NCBI GenBank assembly: GCA_043777595.1
Contig: JAYWHT010000089.1
Span: 39,940 to 103,939 of the forward strand
Length of the DNA stretch: 64,000 bases
From: JAYVJH01 sp043777595
GTDB taxonomy: Bacteria > Bacteroidota > Bacteroidia > Cytophagales > Spirosomataceae
Direction: 5' to 3'
In this document: positions 44,904 through 53,948 of the stretch, in pieces
How positions within the stretch are numbered: position 1 is the first letter of the stretch
Layout: every line of letters starts with the position of its first letter
Notes under the pieces: generated by a model
What the model saw: the letters and a program-made list of their open reading frames with translations, nothing else
The model's database searches: none
Told to the model about the DNA's origin: nothing
Position numbers and translations under genes: made by a program

Positions 44904-46148
44904 ATGAATTTAAAAGAAAATATACGTGAAGGGCTACGCTCTATCAAGTCTAATATGCTTCGTACCGTACTGACGGCCTTGATTATTGCGCTTGGTATTA
45001 CGTCTTTGGTTGGTATTCTGACTGCCGTGGACGGTATGCAGAGTTCGGTCAATAATAGTTTTGCCGACCTGGGGGCTAATACCTTCGACATCAAAGGGCC
45101 GCAACAGTTTCGTCGTCGGTCGAGTGGGCGTAGAGACAAGGACTTTCCTGCCATCGAATACCGCCAAGCCATGCAATACAAACGTACTATCAAAGATGCC
45201 TACAATGCCAAGGTTTCAGTATCATCGTTTGTAGCTGGGGCGATTCCCGTTAAATATGGTTCAATCAAAACCAACCCCAATTCTCGTATCATCGGTGCAG
45301 ACGACAACTACCTGACCATCAAAGGCTATAAACTTTCGATGGGGCGAGACTTCAACCCAAACGACTTAGACAACTCGCTCAATGTGGCCATAATCGGTGA
45401 TCAAATTGCGACTAAACTATTTGAAAAAAAAATCAGTCCCATCAATCAAGAAATTGTAGTCATGGGCAACCAATATAAAGTGATAGGAGTACTGTCGAAC
45501 AAAGGCTCGCTCACAGGCAGTGGCGACGACCGAGTGCTGATTATTCCGATTGACAACGGGCGGGCCTTAGCTGCCAATCGGTCATTGTCTTTTGACATAA
45601 CTACTTCTGTATCAGACATTAACGACCAAGAGTTAGTAATCGAAGAAGCACGGGGCATTATGCGGAGAGTTCGCAAGGACCAGCCTGGCAAAAGCGACTC
45701 GTTTGAAATTGAGCGTGCCGATGCCTTAGCCAAAAATTTTGAAGAAATAACGGGTTATTTGCGAGTTGGTGGCTTTGGTATTAGCATCATTACGCTGTTG
45801 GGAGCGGCCATAGCTCTCATGAACATCATGCTGGTGTCGGTAACAGAGCGCACCCGTGAAATAGGCATCAGAAAATCGCTGGGGGCTACACCCAAACTTA
45901 TCAGAACTCAGTTTTTGATAGAAGCCATCGTAGTATGTGTACTGGGCGGTATTGGTGGTTTGGTTTTGGGAATAGCCGTAGGCAATGGTATATCCAAACT
46001 CATCAGCGACAATGCCAGTTTTATAGTACCTTGGCTCTGGATGTTTATGGGTATTTTTGTGTGTATTGTTGTAGGTTTAATTTCGGGTATTTACCCAGCC
46101 ATCAAAGCTTCACGGCTCGACCCTATCGAGGCATTGAGGTATGAGTAA
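44904..46148 (+). CDS. MacB-type ABC transporter permease
   Basis: 414 residues. The N-terminal helix (LRTVLTALIIALGITSLVGIL) precedes a periplasmic MacB_PCD domain (about 45-240), followed by three helices of the FtsX core with TERTREIGIRKSLGATPKLIRTQFLIEA and the terminal PAIKASRLDPIEALRYE. MacB-type permeases couple cytoplasmic ATP hydrolysis to efflux or lipoprotein/peptide handling through mechanotransmission. The ATPase partner gene is not adjacent. Confidence 0.9.
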   Translation: MNLKENIREGLRSIKSNMLRTVLTALIIALGITSLVGILTAVDGMQSSVNNSFADLGANTFDIKGPQQFRRRSSGRRDKDFPAIEYRQAMQYKRTIKDAYNAKVSVSSFVAGAIPVKYGSIKTNPNSRIIGADDNYLTIKGYKLSMGRDFNPNDLDNSLNVAIIGDQIATKLFEKKISPINQEIVVMGNQYKVIGVLSNKGSLTGSGDDRVLIIPIDNGRALAANRSLSFDITTSVSDINDQELVIEEARGIMRRVRKDQPGKSDSFEIERADALAKNFEEITGYLRVGGFGISIITLLGAAIALMNIMLVSVTERTREIGIRKSLGATPKLIRTQFLIEAIVVCVLGGIGGLVLGIAVGNGISKLISDNASFIVPWLWMFMGIFVCIVVGLISGIYPAIKASRLDPIEALRYE

Positions 46149-46182
46149 ACGCCTCAGTAATGCGCTATCAAATTTTCACTAT

Positions 46183-46633
46183 TCATTTTGCATCCCCCAA
46201 AGTTTTGACCCTCAATAAATCTACTGGATAGCCCGAATAATCGGCGCCTGGTGGTGGTATAAAATACAACAACCGAAAATCAATCTCAATTTTTTGATAT
46301 TTACCAGTATTTGTTAATTTTTGAGGCAAATTACACGCTACGAAAAGAGCCACATTTCCATCACCCCAACCAGGAAATCGTTTAGGGTCTATGCGAATTA
46401 CGGATTAAAATTCGAGTAAAAGTAGGATAGCGGCAACCAATTTTGTGTAAATAGTTACTGTAAATAATCTGTGCAAACTTTTGGTAGGGTTTCAAACCCT
46501 GCCAAAAGTTGAGTCAAAATGCACGGCTCGTTTACAGTAACGATTTTTCTGAGACTTCGTTTTGAGAAAACCCTAAGAATACACAAGCAAAACATAGGTA
46601 AGTACAGAGCAGAATCGAAGTCAGTGTTTTCAT
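46183..46633 (-). pseudogene. Secreted-protein gene disrupted by palindromic insertion and frameshift
   Basis: On the minus strand the ATG at 46631-46633 starts a signal peptide (MKTLTSILLCTYLCFACVF and GFSQNEVSEKSLL). It is cut by a TAA created at the edge of the 88-bp palindrome (46454-46541). Beyond the palindrome, coding sequence resumes (YPTFTRILI), shifts frame near 46404 and ends as IDPKRFPGWGDGNVALF ... VDLLRVKTLGDAK at the TGA 46183-46185. The C-terminal part looks like a beta-rich protein (GDGNVALFVACNLPQ) of unknown family. The remaining 46634-46751 shows no gene. Confidence 0.6.
46454..46541. mobile_element. 88-bp nested palindromic element
   Basis: The outer inverted repeat is GTTACTGTAAA (46454-46464) with TTTACAGTAAC (46531-46541). 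The inner one is a 17-bp repeat, 46476-46492 with 46494-46510 (one mismatch), containing GGTAGGGTTT and AAACCCTGCC. It is a cruciform-forming MITE-like element inside the disrupted gene. No clear target duplication is seen. Confidence 0.7.
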
Positions 46634-46753
46634 TTTGCAAGTTATTTAAGTGAAAATTATTGATTTAAAAGACTTTACGTACAAATACTGTTGAAGTTTG
46701 AGGGTTAATAATTGTATTTCCAAATAAAATCAAAAAAATATTTGTAATCAATT

Positions 46754-46818
46754 TTGAGACCGAAAAAAAGTCTCAACGTTAGGAGTCTTGAATAAAAATC
46801 TTTGGCACGTTTCTTGAA
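46754..46818 (+). promoter_or_regulatory. Sigma-54-like promoter with upstream inverted repeat
   Basis: TTGGCACG (46802-46809), 4 bp, then TTGAA (46814-46818) follows the -24/-12 spacing of TGGCACGrnnnTTGCw, with A in place of the -12 C. Transcription would start near 46829, 37 bp before the glycosyltransferase ATG. The perfect inverted repeat TTGAGAC/GTCTCAA at 46754-46760 and 46770-46776 could be an activator site or a hairpin. Confidence 0.45.
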
Positions 46819-46865
46819 ATTGTAAGGCTGGAAGATAATTTCTTTCGGCTTTAATTTTTTACGAT

Positions 46866-47927
46866 ATGACTACACTCACAAAAGAATTTGTATTTTTGCG
46901 ACCAAACACCGACCAACAAACCAATCGGTTCAATACGCCACTTATTCTTGACCCAATGCCCGACCAATCTCTTGATATTTCGATAGTTGTGCCGCTTTTT
47001 AACGAAGCCGAATCGCTGCCCGAACTCTGCGCTTGGATAAAGCGTGTGATGGACGAAAACCAGTTTAGTTATGAAGTATATTTGATGGACGATGGCAGCA
47101 CGGACGAATCGTGGGAGGTAATTCGTAAGATAGCAGTCGACAACTCTGCCATCAAGGGCGTACGCTTCAATAGAAACTATGGCAAAACGGCGGCATTACA
47201 AACTGGTTTTCAGGCTGTCAAGGGTAATGTCGTGATTACGATGGACGCTGACCTACAAGACAGCCCCGACGAGATACCCGAACTGCACCGAATGATAATG
47301 ACCGATGGCTACGACTTAGTGTCGGGCTGGAAACAAAAACGCTACGACCCCATCACCAAAACCCTGCCCACCAAACTCTTCAATGCCGCCACTCGGGCTA
47401 TATCTGGCGTAAATCTCAATGATTTTAACTGTGGCCTCAAAGCCTACAAAAATCGAGTAGTTAAGAATATTACGCTTTATGGTGAAATGCACAGATACAT
47501 TCCTGTTGTGGCCAAATGGAACGGTTTTAGAAAAATTGGCGAAAAAGTAGTGCGGCACCAATCACGCAAATATGGTACAACTAAGTTTGGACTTGAACGC
47601 TTTATCAACGGTTTTTTAGATTTATTGTCCATCACTTTCGTTCATCGATTTAGCCGTGCGCCCATGCACTTCTTTGGTTCGCTGGGTACGTTGTCTTTTT
47701 TGATTGGTATTTTTATTTCACTGTGGCTCATTCTCAAAAAAGTATATCTGATTTACGTTGCCCACGAAAAGTTTAGAAACGTAACCGAAAATCCGCTTTT
47801 TTTCTTAGCTTTGGTGGCCATTATTGTCGGTACACAGCTATTTTTGGCGGGTTTTATTGGCGAAATGATGGTACGACAACACGCTACCAAACAAGACGAT
47901 TATTTAGTTTCGGAACGGATAGGGTAA
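46866..47927 (+). CDS. DPM1/ArnC-like family 2 glycosyltransferase with two C-terminal helices
   Basis: 353 residues. An N-terminal extension of about 35 residues precedes the GT-A domain: DISIVVPLFNEAESLPEL, YLMDDGSTDES, VRFNRNYGKTAALQTGF and the metal-binding MDADLQDSPDEIP. Two transmembrane segments follow (near 275-295 and 310-335). The layout matches polyprenyl-phosphate sugar transferases (dolichol-phosphate mannosyltransferase, ArnC, GtrB). The product would be a lipid-linked sugar for envelope glycans. A sigma-54-like promoter precedes it and a strong bidirectional terminator follows. Confidence 0.88.
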   Translation: MTTLTKEFVFLRPNTDQQTNRFNTPLILDPMPDQSLDISIVVPLFNEAESLPELCAWIKRVMDENQFSYEVYLMDDGSTDESWEVIRKIAVDNSAIKGVRFNRNYGKTAALQTGFQAVKGNVVITMDADLQDSPDEIPELHRMIMTDGYDLVSGWKQKRYDPITKTLPTKLFNAATRAISGVNLNDFNCGLKAYKNRVVKNITLYGEMHRYIPVVAKWNGFRKIGEKVVRHQSRKYGTTKFGLERFINGFLDLLSITFVHRFSRAPMHFFGSLGTLSFLIGIFISLWLILKKVYLIYVAHEKFRNVTENPLFFLALVAIIVGTQLFLAGFIGEMMVRQHATKQDDYLVSERIG

Positions 47928-47932
47928 AACAG

Positions 47933-47979
47933 TAAATAAAACGAAGCCATCGCTCAAAGCGATGGCTTCGTTTTATTTA
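47933..47979. terminator. Bidirectional terminator, 22-bp stem
   Basis: 47933-47954 pairs with 47958-47979 around a 3-nt loop, the core being CGAAGCCATCGCT and its complement. A/T runs at both feet provide U-tracts in both directions. It separates the converging glycosyltransferase and aquaporin genes and overlaps the last bases before the aquaporin stop. Confidence 0.92.
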
Positions 47980-48606
47980 TTACTTATCGTCAGCATTAAA
48001 AATCTTAAAAATTGTTGCCGCCAAAGCTGCCCCACCGAAGTTGGCTACCAAAAATATCCAGATGTTTGTCCAGGCACTTAAACCCATAATTGAGATACCA
48101 ACTGCAACCGCTGGATTGAAAGCCCCACCCGAAATACCCCCCATGGTATATGCACCTGCAACGACTGTAAAACCGATAGCCAAGCCATAAAAACCATTAC
48201 CAGCAGTACCTTTGGCAGTGGCTGTGTTGAGTACGACATAAACCAAGGCAAAAGTCCAAGTAAACTCAGCAATTAAAGCCCGTATTACGTCTGGGCTGGC
48301 TGCCGAAACTATTGGGCTGCCTTTCATAAAACCTGCGAGCGATGCACCAGCTACTGCACCCAATACCTGCGAAATGATGTATGGGGCTACGTCTTTGGCT
48401 TCGCATTTGCCACGCATAAATACCGCCAACGTAACGGCTGGGTTGTAGTGTGCGCCTGAAATATGACCACCAGCGTAAACCATAATCATGAGGGTTGCGC
48501 CAATAGCGAAGGGTGCCATTTCTGCACTGCCAGGCGATAGCACGTTCATGCCTATGGCAAGAACCAGAAAAAACGTCCCAATAAACTCGGTAATGTACTT
48601 GTTCAT
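47980..48606 (-). CDS. aqpZ: Aquaporin (MIP family, AqpZ-like)
   Basis: 208 residues with six helices and two half-helix NPA loops, HYNPAVTL (near 57) and AFNPAVAV (near 163). SGAHYNPAVT and GGISGGAFNPA are the usual contexts. The narrow length and residues fit a water channel rather than a glycerol facilitator, but selectivity is inferred. It ends at the shared bidirectional terminator. Confidence 0.9.
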   Translation of the reverse strand: MNKYITEFIGTFFLVLAIGMNVLSPGSAEMAPFAIGATLMIMVYAGGHISGAHYNPAVTLAVFMRGKCEAKDVAPYIISQVLGAVAGASLAGFMKGSPIVSAASPDVIRALIAEFTWTFALVYVVLNTATAKGTAGNGFYGLAIGFTVVAGAYTMGGISGGAFNPAVAVGISIMGLSAWTNIWIFLVANFGGAALAATIFKIFNADDK

Positions 48607-48701
48607 GATAGCAATGAGGTTTGATTGTGTAAAAAATGAATTAAATAAGTGTCAAATCTAATTATTATTTCAAAAAGTCTAATATTAAGGGCATAATAAA
48701 T

Positions 48702-48709
48702 TACTTTTG
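48702..48709 (+). promoter_or_regulatory. Candidate -7 box for dapA
   Basis: TACTTTTG is a perfect TAnnTTTG, 36 bp before the dapA ATG. A matching -33 TTTG is not seen. Confidence 0.4.
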
Positions 48710-48745
48710 AACTACCAATCGGACATATAATAATTTTAAAGTAGT

Positions 48746-49633
48746 ATGAATCAACATTTGATGGGAGTGGGCGTGGCCTTAGTAACGCCTTTTAATGAAG
48801 AATTTGAGATTGACTACAATGGTCTGAAATACTTGATTGATTTTGTGAGCGAAAATAAAGTTAATTATTTGGTAGTACAAGGTACAACAGGCGAAACCTC
48901 AACGACCACTGCCAAAGAAAAAATAGAGCTTTTGGAATTTGTAAAGTCAAATAACCCTCAAAACTTGCCTATCGTTTATGGTTTGGGCGGCAACAATACG
49001 GCAGTTGTTCTGGAAACCATCAAAAATACTGATTTATCTGGCGTAACGGCTATCTTGTCGGTGTGTCCTTATTACAACAAACCGTCGCAAGGTGGTGTCA
49101 TTGCACACTTTACGGCTATTGCCAACGCTTCGCCAGTACCTGTGCTACTCTACAACGTGCCTGGCCGTACAATAACGAACTTAAGTGTGAGTACAGTTTT
49201 AGAATTGTCCAAACACCCAAATATCATTGGCCTCAAAGATGCCTGTGGTAGTTTTGAGCAATATATGGAATTGGCCAAAGTTTGTCCGTCAGACTTTTTG
49301 TTACTCTCAGGCGACGACAACACCGTTACCCCTCAGATTAGCATAGGTTGGCATGGTGTGATTTCGGTGATTGCCAACGCTTTTCCAAAAGAATTTACAG
49401 AAATGACCTGGTACGCACTCAACAACGACTTCAAAGCCGCCGCCGCCATTCAGTTTAGTTTTATAGACTTCGATACACTGCTTTACGTAGAGTCAAATCC
49501 TGTTGGTATCAAAAAATGTTTAGAAATCAAGGGCTTATGCAGTGGCCAAGTACGGCTTCCACTCATAAAAGCGTCTGATGAATTGGGACAAAAACTAAAA
49601 ATAGCAATGCAAACAGAGGGATTCTTAGCCTAA
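48746..49633 (+). CDS. dapA: 4-hydroxy-tetrahydrodipicolinate synthase
   Basis: 295 residues, standard length. Motifs are GVGVALVTPF, VVQGTTGETSTTT, PYYNKPSQGG, the catalytic Tyr in LYNVPGRT (near 138), and the Schiff-base Lys in IGLKDACG (near 166), then LLSGDDN. It condenses pyruvate with aspartate semialdehyde in the lysine/meso-diaminopimelate pathway, needed for peptidoglycan. The next gene starts 3 bp after its stop. Confidence 0.95.
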   Translation: MNQHLMGVGVALVTPFNEEFEIDYNGLKYLIDFVSENKVNYLVVQGTTGETSTTTAKEKIELLEFVKSNNPQNLPIVYGLGGNNTAVVLETIKNTDLSGVTAILSVCPYYNKPSQGGVIAHFTAIANASPVPVLLYNVPGRTITNLSVSTVLELSKHPNIIGLKDACGSFEQYMELAKVCPSDFLLLSGDDNTVTPQISIGWHGVISVIANAFPKEFTEMTWYALNNDFKAAAAIQFSFIDFDTLLYVESNPVGIKKCLEIKGLCSGQVRLPLIKASDELGQKLKIAMQTEGFLA

Positions 49634-49636
49634 AAA

Positions 49637-50752
49637 GTGTTTAAACTACTCAAATATTCAATCGTTGTATATTGCCTTTTGGTTTATGCACTGACATACT
49701 TTTTGCCGACCTACCATTGGTTTGCTGGCTTCTTGATGCTGTCATTGCCTGTTGTGATTGTGCTTTCATTGCTCTGGTTTTTGATAGTGTTTGTTGTCAA
49801 TCGCCCTAATTCTTGGTTGTGGGGTGTAGTGTTTTTGTGTAGTTTTCCATTTTGGAAGCGAACCTTGGGGGTGCATTTTTCTGATAAAATAATATCAGCA
49901 GACACGTTTACTGTGATGAGCTATAATGTGATGTCGTTTGATGTGCTGAATTATTTGGACAGAAAAAATATAGAAAATGCTCCCAAACTGATAGAATACG
50001 CAATTACGGCTGATGCTGACATTAAGTGTTTTCAAGAATTTTATAATTATAACCCAAGGCCAAATCACCCACTTTATAATTTTAATACTCTCAATCAATT
50101 TAAGGCCGCTGGCTATCGATATAAAACCGTTTTGCACCCTTTTATTGCCCAAACTGAAGAAAATTTCTTTGGCTTGGCCATTGTCTCAAAGTTTCCGATT
50201 GTAAGCCGCGGCGAAAAAGAATTTAATAATCAAAACGGGGCTTTGTTTGCCGACATTGTCATTAAAAAAGATACAATCAGAGTCATTAACCTACATCTAC
50301 GGTCATTGATTGTAAGATTTAATAAACTCAAAACGGCAGTAAAAAACGAAGACCTACAAGATGGCAAAAAAGAATCTAAGCAGGTGATTTCAAAGTTAAA
50401 ACAGGGGTTTATTCATCATGCAGAAGAAATAAAATTTATTGAGCAGTGGGTTTTGAGCAGCCCTTACCCTGTTTTAGTTTGTGGCGATTTTAACGAAACG
50501 CCATATAGCTTTGTATATAGTACCATAAGTAAGCACCTCTCTAATGCTTTTGAAGAAGTTGGTGCAGGTTTTGGTTTTTCGTATCGCAACGATCCCAGGT
50601 TTATCAGAATCGACAATCAGTTTTTTGACCCTAAATACTTTCAAGCGATTGATTTTCAGACGCTTAATAAAATAAATTATTCAGACCATTATCCTATTTT
50701 TGGGGTATATCGTTTACTCTCGCAGAGGGGTGGAGAGCGCAGAGAAAAATAG
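49637..50752 (+). CDS. Endonuclease/exonuclease/phosphatase-family protein with N-terminal membrane helices
   Basis: 371 residues from a GTG at 49637, 3 bp after dapA. Two to three hydrophobic segments occupy the first 80 residues. The EEP domain then shows MSYNVMSFD, IKCFQEFYNY (metal Glu), INLHLRS, VLVCGDFNETPYS and SDHYPIFG (catalytic His). It is probably anchored to the inner membrane with an outward-facing phosphatase domain. The substrate is unknown. Translational coupling with dapA is likely. Confidence 0.85.
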   Translation: MFKLLKYSIVVYCLLVYALTYFLPTYHWFAGFLMLSLPVVIVLSLLWFLIVFVVNRPNSWLWGVVFLCSFPFWKRTLGVHFSDKIISADTFTVMSYNVMSFDVLNYLDRKNIENAPKLIEYAITADADIKCFQEFYNYNPRPNHPLYNFNTLNQFKAAGYRYKTVLHPFIAQTEENFFGLAIVSKFPIVSRGEKEFNNQNGALFADIVIKKDTIRVINLHLRSLIVRFNKLKTAVKNEDLQDGKKESKQVISKLKQGFIHHAEEIKFIEQWVLSSPYPVLVCGDFNETPYSFVYSTISKHLSNAFEEVGAGFGFSYRNDPRFIRIDNQFFDPKYFQAIDFQTLNKINYSDHYPIFGVYRLLSQRGGERREK

Positions 50753-50759
50753 ATATAGT

Positions 50760-51530
50760 TTAAAGTGTGTTGTAATATGCAAATAGTCGAGCCAAGTCTG
50801 CGCTGTTTTTAAATTTTATGTCATTGGTGTCAAGCCATTTTTTAATGTCAGGTTCTTTGTCAGACAGTGCCTCTATTACTTTTTTCTTGGTGTTGCCCAG
50901 CTTAAAAATCTCGTTGTTTTTGACATAATAATAATTAGGCGTTTTGACAATTCTCACATCTTTTGTTCCTGTGTTGAGTGCAGCATTAAAAGTCGATTTT
51001 GTAACCGATAGCTTGGTTTGTTCTAAGAGTGTAGCTTTGCCTGTTGCCAACAGTTCCATAAAACCTGTTATTTGCTCAACTGCCTTAAATTCTGCTACGT
51101 TTAGGTACGTTCTGGGTGTTTTTTCTAATCCATAAAATAGCACAAAATAGCGTACATTTTGGCCATTAAGTCCTCTAATATCACGTTTGCTATTTACTAT
51201 TATTTCAAAGTCGTTATTGTAAATATCATATCTGACAGGCACGCCAGCGATACTGTCGGACTCACGGCCCGGTGTGCCTATTTTTTTATATAGTTTAATT
51301 GTTGCCTCACGCCAAACTGTATCTAAAAGTTGAGTACCAAATACATTGCCCTCGTTTGACGAAAAAGCCCTTGCCACCGTTGCACCATTGATACCAAATA
51401 GGTTACCACCGGTATTAAAAATATCTTTGGTCGTTTGGTTAATATCAGACTGTGCATTTGAAAAATTATAGTTGAACAGCAGAAACTGAAAAACGAGAAA
51501 TGCAACGACATAAGTTTTAAAGGATTTCAT
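50760..51530 (-). CDS. Hypothetical secreted protein
   Basis: 256 residues from the ATG at 51530, which gives a clean signal peptide (MKSFKTYVVAFLVF to SNAQS). The mature part has no recognised domain; it contains GNLFGINGATVARAFSSNEGNVFGTQLLD, a segment with repeated Gly-Asn turns, and a Lys-rich C-terminus (DIKKWLDTNDIKFKNSADLARLFAYYNTL). It lies 4 bp downstream of the EamA transporter gene on the same strand and is probably co-transcribed. Confidence 0.65.
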   Translation of the reverse strand: MKSFKTYVVAFLVFQFLLFNYNFSNAQSDINQTTKDIFNTGGNLFGINGATVARAFSSNEGNVFGTQLLDTVWREATIKLYKKIGTPGRESDSIAGVPVRYDIYNNDFEIIVNSKRDIRGLNGQNVRYFVLFYGLEKTPRTYLNVAEFKAVEQITGFMELLATGKATLLEQTKLSVTKSTFNAALNTGTKDVRIVKTPNYYYVKNNEIFKLGNTKKKVIEALSDKEPDIKKWLDTNDIKFKNSADLARLFAYYNTL

Positions 51531-51534
51531 GGGC

Positions 51535-52398
51535 TTATTTTTTAAGTTTATCAATTTGTGCAACAACCAGCCCTGCTATAACGAATGTCGTACCCACAAA
51601 AGTATGCCAAGTGAGTGGTTCGTTTAATAAAATATAGGCATACACAAAACCAAAAACTGGACAGAGCAACTTCCAAAGCGAAGCGGAAACGGGGTCTTGT
51701 TTGAGTAAATAAAACCAAAGTTGCAGGCCAATCATCGACACTGGTACCATGAGCCAGCCCAAACCAAGCCAAAAGGACAGCCCAAACTGTGAGCGGTCGA
51801 AGTCTGCAAAATAAAGGGTGAATGGTAACAACAAAAGCCCTCCGATGAGTATTTGCCAACCATTGAAGACCGCAGCAGGGAGTTGCCAGTCTATACGAGT
51901 ATAAAAAACACTGGCCACCGAAATAGACAGCACACCAATAAACAATATCACTAATCCAGAAACAGATGCATAACTACCTTTGAGTGTAGGCCATATAGCT
52001 ATAAATGAGCCAATTAGCCCAATAGCAACACCTACAATCTCAAACCAGAGAAGTTTGCGTTTGAGCCAAACAGAAGCAATAACAACCACAAAGAGCGTTC
52101 CGATAACAGTACTAAGGCTACCAATACCTGCCGATACAGTTTTCATAGACACCACAAATGCCCCCAAATAGAGCGTTGTGTTTAGAAATGCAAATAAACT
52201 TAGCGGTTTCCAGTTGTGACTTTTGGGTAAACTTTCACGTTTTATTAAGTGTACATAAATCAATATAACGGATCCAGCAATCAAAAAACGAGTATTGGCT
52301 AAAATAAGTGGGTCGGTCGTCTTGATTCCGTACTTGGTAGCAACAGCAGCCGAGGCCCAGAGCATCGAAAATAAAATACCTGTTATAACGTTTTTCAA
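51535..52398 (-). CDS. EamA-family (DMT) transporter
   Basis: 287 residues with about ten hydrophobic segments in two repeated EamA halves (SMLWASAAVATKYGI at the start of the first; the second ends HTFVGTTFVIAGLVVAQ). It belongs to the drug/metabolite transporter superfamily and likely exports an amino acid or small metabolite; the substrate cannot be assigned. It is divergent from the OmpA/LamG gene. Confidence 0.88.
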   Translation of the reverse strand: MKNVITGILFSMLWASAAVATKYGIKTTDPLILANTRFLIAGSVILIYVHLIKRESLPKSHNWKPLSLFAFLNTTLYLGAFVVSMKTVSAGIGSLSTVIGTLFVVVIASVWLKRKLLWFEIVGVAIGLIGSFIAIWPTLKGSYASVSGLVILFIGVLSISVASVFYTRIDWQLPAAVFNGWQILIGGLLLLPFTLYFADFDRSQFGLSFWLGLGWLMVPVSMIGLQLWFYLLKQDPVSASLWKLLCPVFGFVYAYILLNEPLTWHTFVGTTFVIAGLVVAQIDKLKK

Positions 52399-52462
52399 AA
52401 TATAGCTTTCTTAAAAATACATAGTTCGGTCGTACTTGGTTCGCTTTTATTGGTTTTTTTGT

Positions 52463-52470
52463 TATTTTTG
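52463..52470 (+). promoter_or_regulatory. Candidate -7 box for ompA/LamG gene
   Basis: TATTTTTG fits TAnnTTTG and lies 18 bp before the proposed TTG start at 52489, implying a very short leader. If it is used, the upstream TTG at 52450 cannot be the start. Confidence 0.4.
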
Positions 52471-52488
52471 CCAATTACTTTACCCCAT

Positions 52489-53883
52489 TTGAAAAAGTTA
52501 ATCTTTATATTACTTTCACTTTTTATGATGTCCAACGTTTATTCTCAACGTATGGGCATCTATACTTTTGAAAAAGATTTGACCGAAAAATCGAAAACAT
52601 TACCAACCTTGGGTATATTAGGCAACCAAGGCGAATTTGAAGATGACCTACTTCCAGAGTTAGATAATATTGATAAAAAATCTTATTATTTTGAAAAAAA
52701 TAGTGGTCTCCAATTTGACAACAAGGCAGCCAATGGTTTTTTGAGTGGTAATTATACGATTGAAATTTACTTTAAGTTCTCTAAATTAGATAGTTGGAAA
52801 CGGGTAATTGATTTTAAAAACCGTGCGACAGACAACGGCTGCTATATTTACGATGGTAAACTCAATTTTTATAACTACTCAATCGGCGACCGTGCGCCTG
52901 TTAAGCCCAACGAATACACACACTATGTGGTGTCTCGAAATGCCAAAACCAAGCAAATGAAAATGTATGTGGACGGCCAGTCTAAAATAGAATTTACTGA
53001 CAAACAGGACGAAGGTGCAATAGGTCAGGACGATGTACTTAATTTTTTTCACGACGACTTGATTGTCAAAGACGAAGCAAGTGCAGGGGCAGTGGCACTT
53101 ATCAAAATGTATGACTATGTTGTTGAGCCAACGGCTATCAAAAATAGTTTTAAGGAATTAGAAAAAGAGATATTGCAGATCGTAAAGCAAGTAACACCGC
53201 CATCTCAAACTCCCGAAGTAATCAGACAGCCTAATAAACCCAAATCGGTTTATGAATTTCAAGATTTAACATTTTACTTTGAAGGGCATATTCAGAATGC
53301 GCTCAATAAAAAATTAGTTAGTCAAGTTACGTTTATTGTCTTAGACAGCAATATGATAGAACGAGATAAAATCTTGACCAACGATGGCCGATTTAAAATA
53401 GAAGTCAAAGAAGACAAAGAATATAATATCATTGTTGAGGCTTTGGGTTTTTTTCCTGTTGGCATACACTTATCTGCCCAAAAACTCGAACAACGCAAAG
53501 AACTCGAAAACGTATTTGCCTTAGAGCCAGTATCGATTGGGCAGAGTATTGGCCTCAAAAACTTAAAATTTGCCCAAAGTAAAGCCGACTTGCTGCCCGA
53601 GTCAAACTTAGAACTCAATAAAATTTTGACCTTTTTGAGAGATACACCCAATGCAGAAATTGAATTGCACGGCCATACCGACAATCAAGGTGATTTTGAC
53701 CTAAATTTACAACTCTCTCGTCAGCGTGCCGAAGCGGTCAAGTCGTTTTTGGTGCAACAGGGTGTTTTGTCTCAAAGAATTGTTTGCAAAGGTTTTGGTG
53801 GCACTCGTCCTATTGGCAACAACCGCCGAGAAGAGAGCCGAGAGCAAAATCGCAGAGTAGAGTTGGTAGTCCGAAAATATTAG
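52489..53883 (+). CDS. OmpA-family outer-membrane protein with LamG-like domain
   Basis: 464 residues from a TTG at 52489, chosen because it gives a typical signal peptide (KKLIFILLSLFMMSNVYSQ). A LamG/concanavalin-like domain spans about 30-210 (NYTIEIYFKFSKLDSWKRVIDF, YVDGQSKIEF). A middle beta domain of carboxypeptidase-regulatory type follows. The C-terminal OmpA peptidoglycan-binding domain has LHGHTDNQGDFDLNLQLSRQRAEAV and NRRVEL. It probably links a carbohydrate- or protein-binding surface module to the cell wall. Confidence 0.85.
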   Translation: MKKLIFILLSLFMMSNVYSQRMGIYTFEKDLTEKSKTLPTLGILGNQGEFEDDLLPELDNIDKKSYYFEKNSGLQFDNKAANGFLSGNYTIEIYFKFSKLDSWKRVIDFKNRATDNGCYIYDGKLNFYNYSIGDRAPVKPNEYTHYVVSRNAKTKQMKMYVDGQSKIEFTDKQDEGAIGQDDVLNFFHDDLIVKDEASAGAVALIKMYDYVVEPTAIKNSFKELEKEILQIVKQVTPPSQTPEVIRQPNKPKSVYEFQDLTFYFEGHIQNALNKKLVSQVTFIVLDSNMIERDKILTNDGRFKIEVKEDKEYNIIVEALGFFPVGIHLSAQKLEQRKELENVFALEPVSIGQSIGLKNLKFAQSKADLLPESNLELNKILTFLRDTPNAEIELHGHTDNQGDFDLNLQLSRQRAEAVKSFLVQQGVLSQRIVCKGFGGTRPIGNNRREESREQNRRVELVVRKY

Positions 53884-53948
53884 TTGTCGGTAGTTTGTTT
53901 TTTGACTTACTTACGACTCCTTAAATCTTACTCAACAAAATTATCGCT

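Noticed and set aside
46455..46640. 61-residue minus-strand open frame
   Set aside because: It runs through the palindrome in a different frame from the signal peptide; the real coding remnant starts at 46633.
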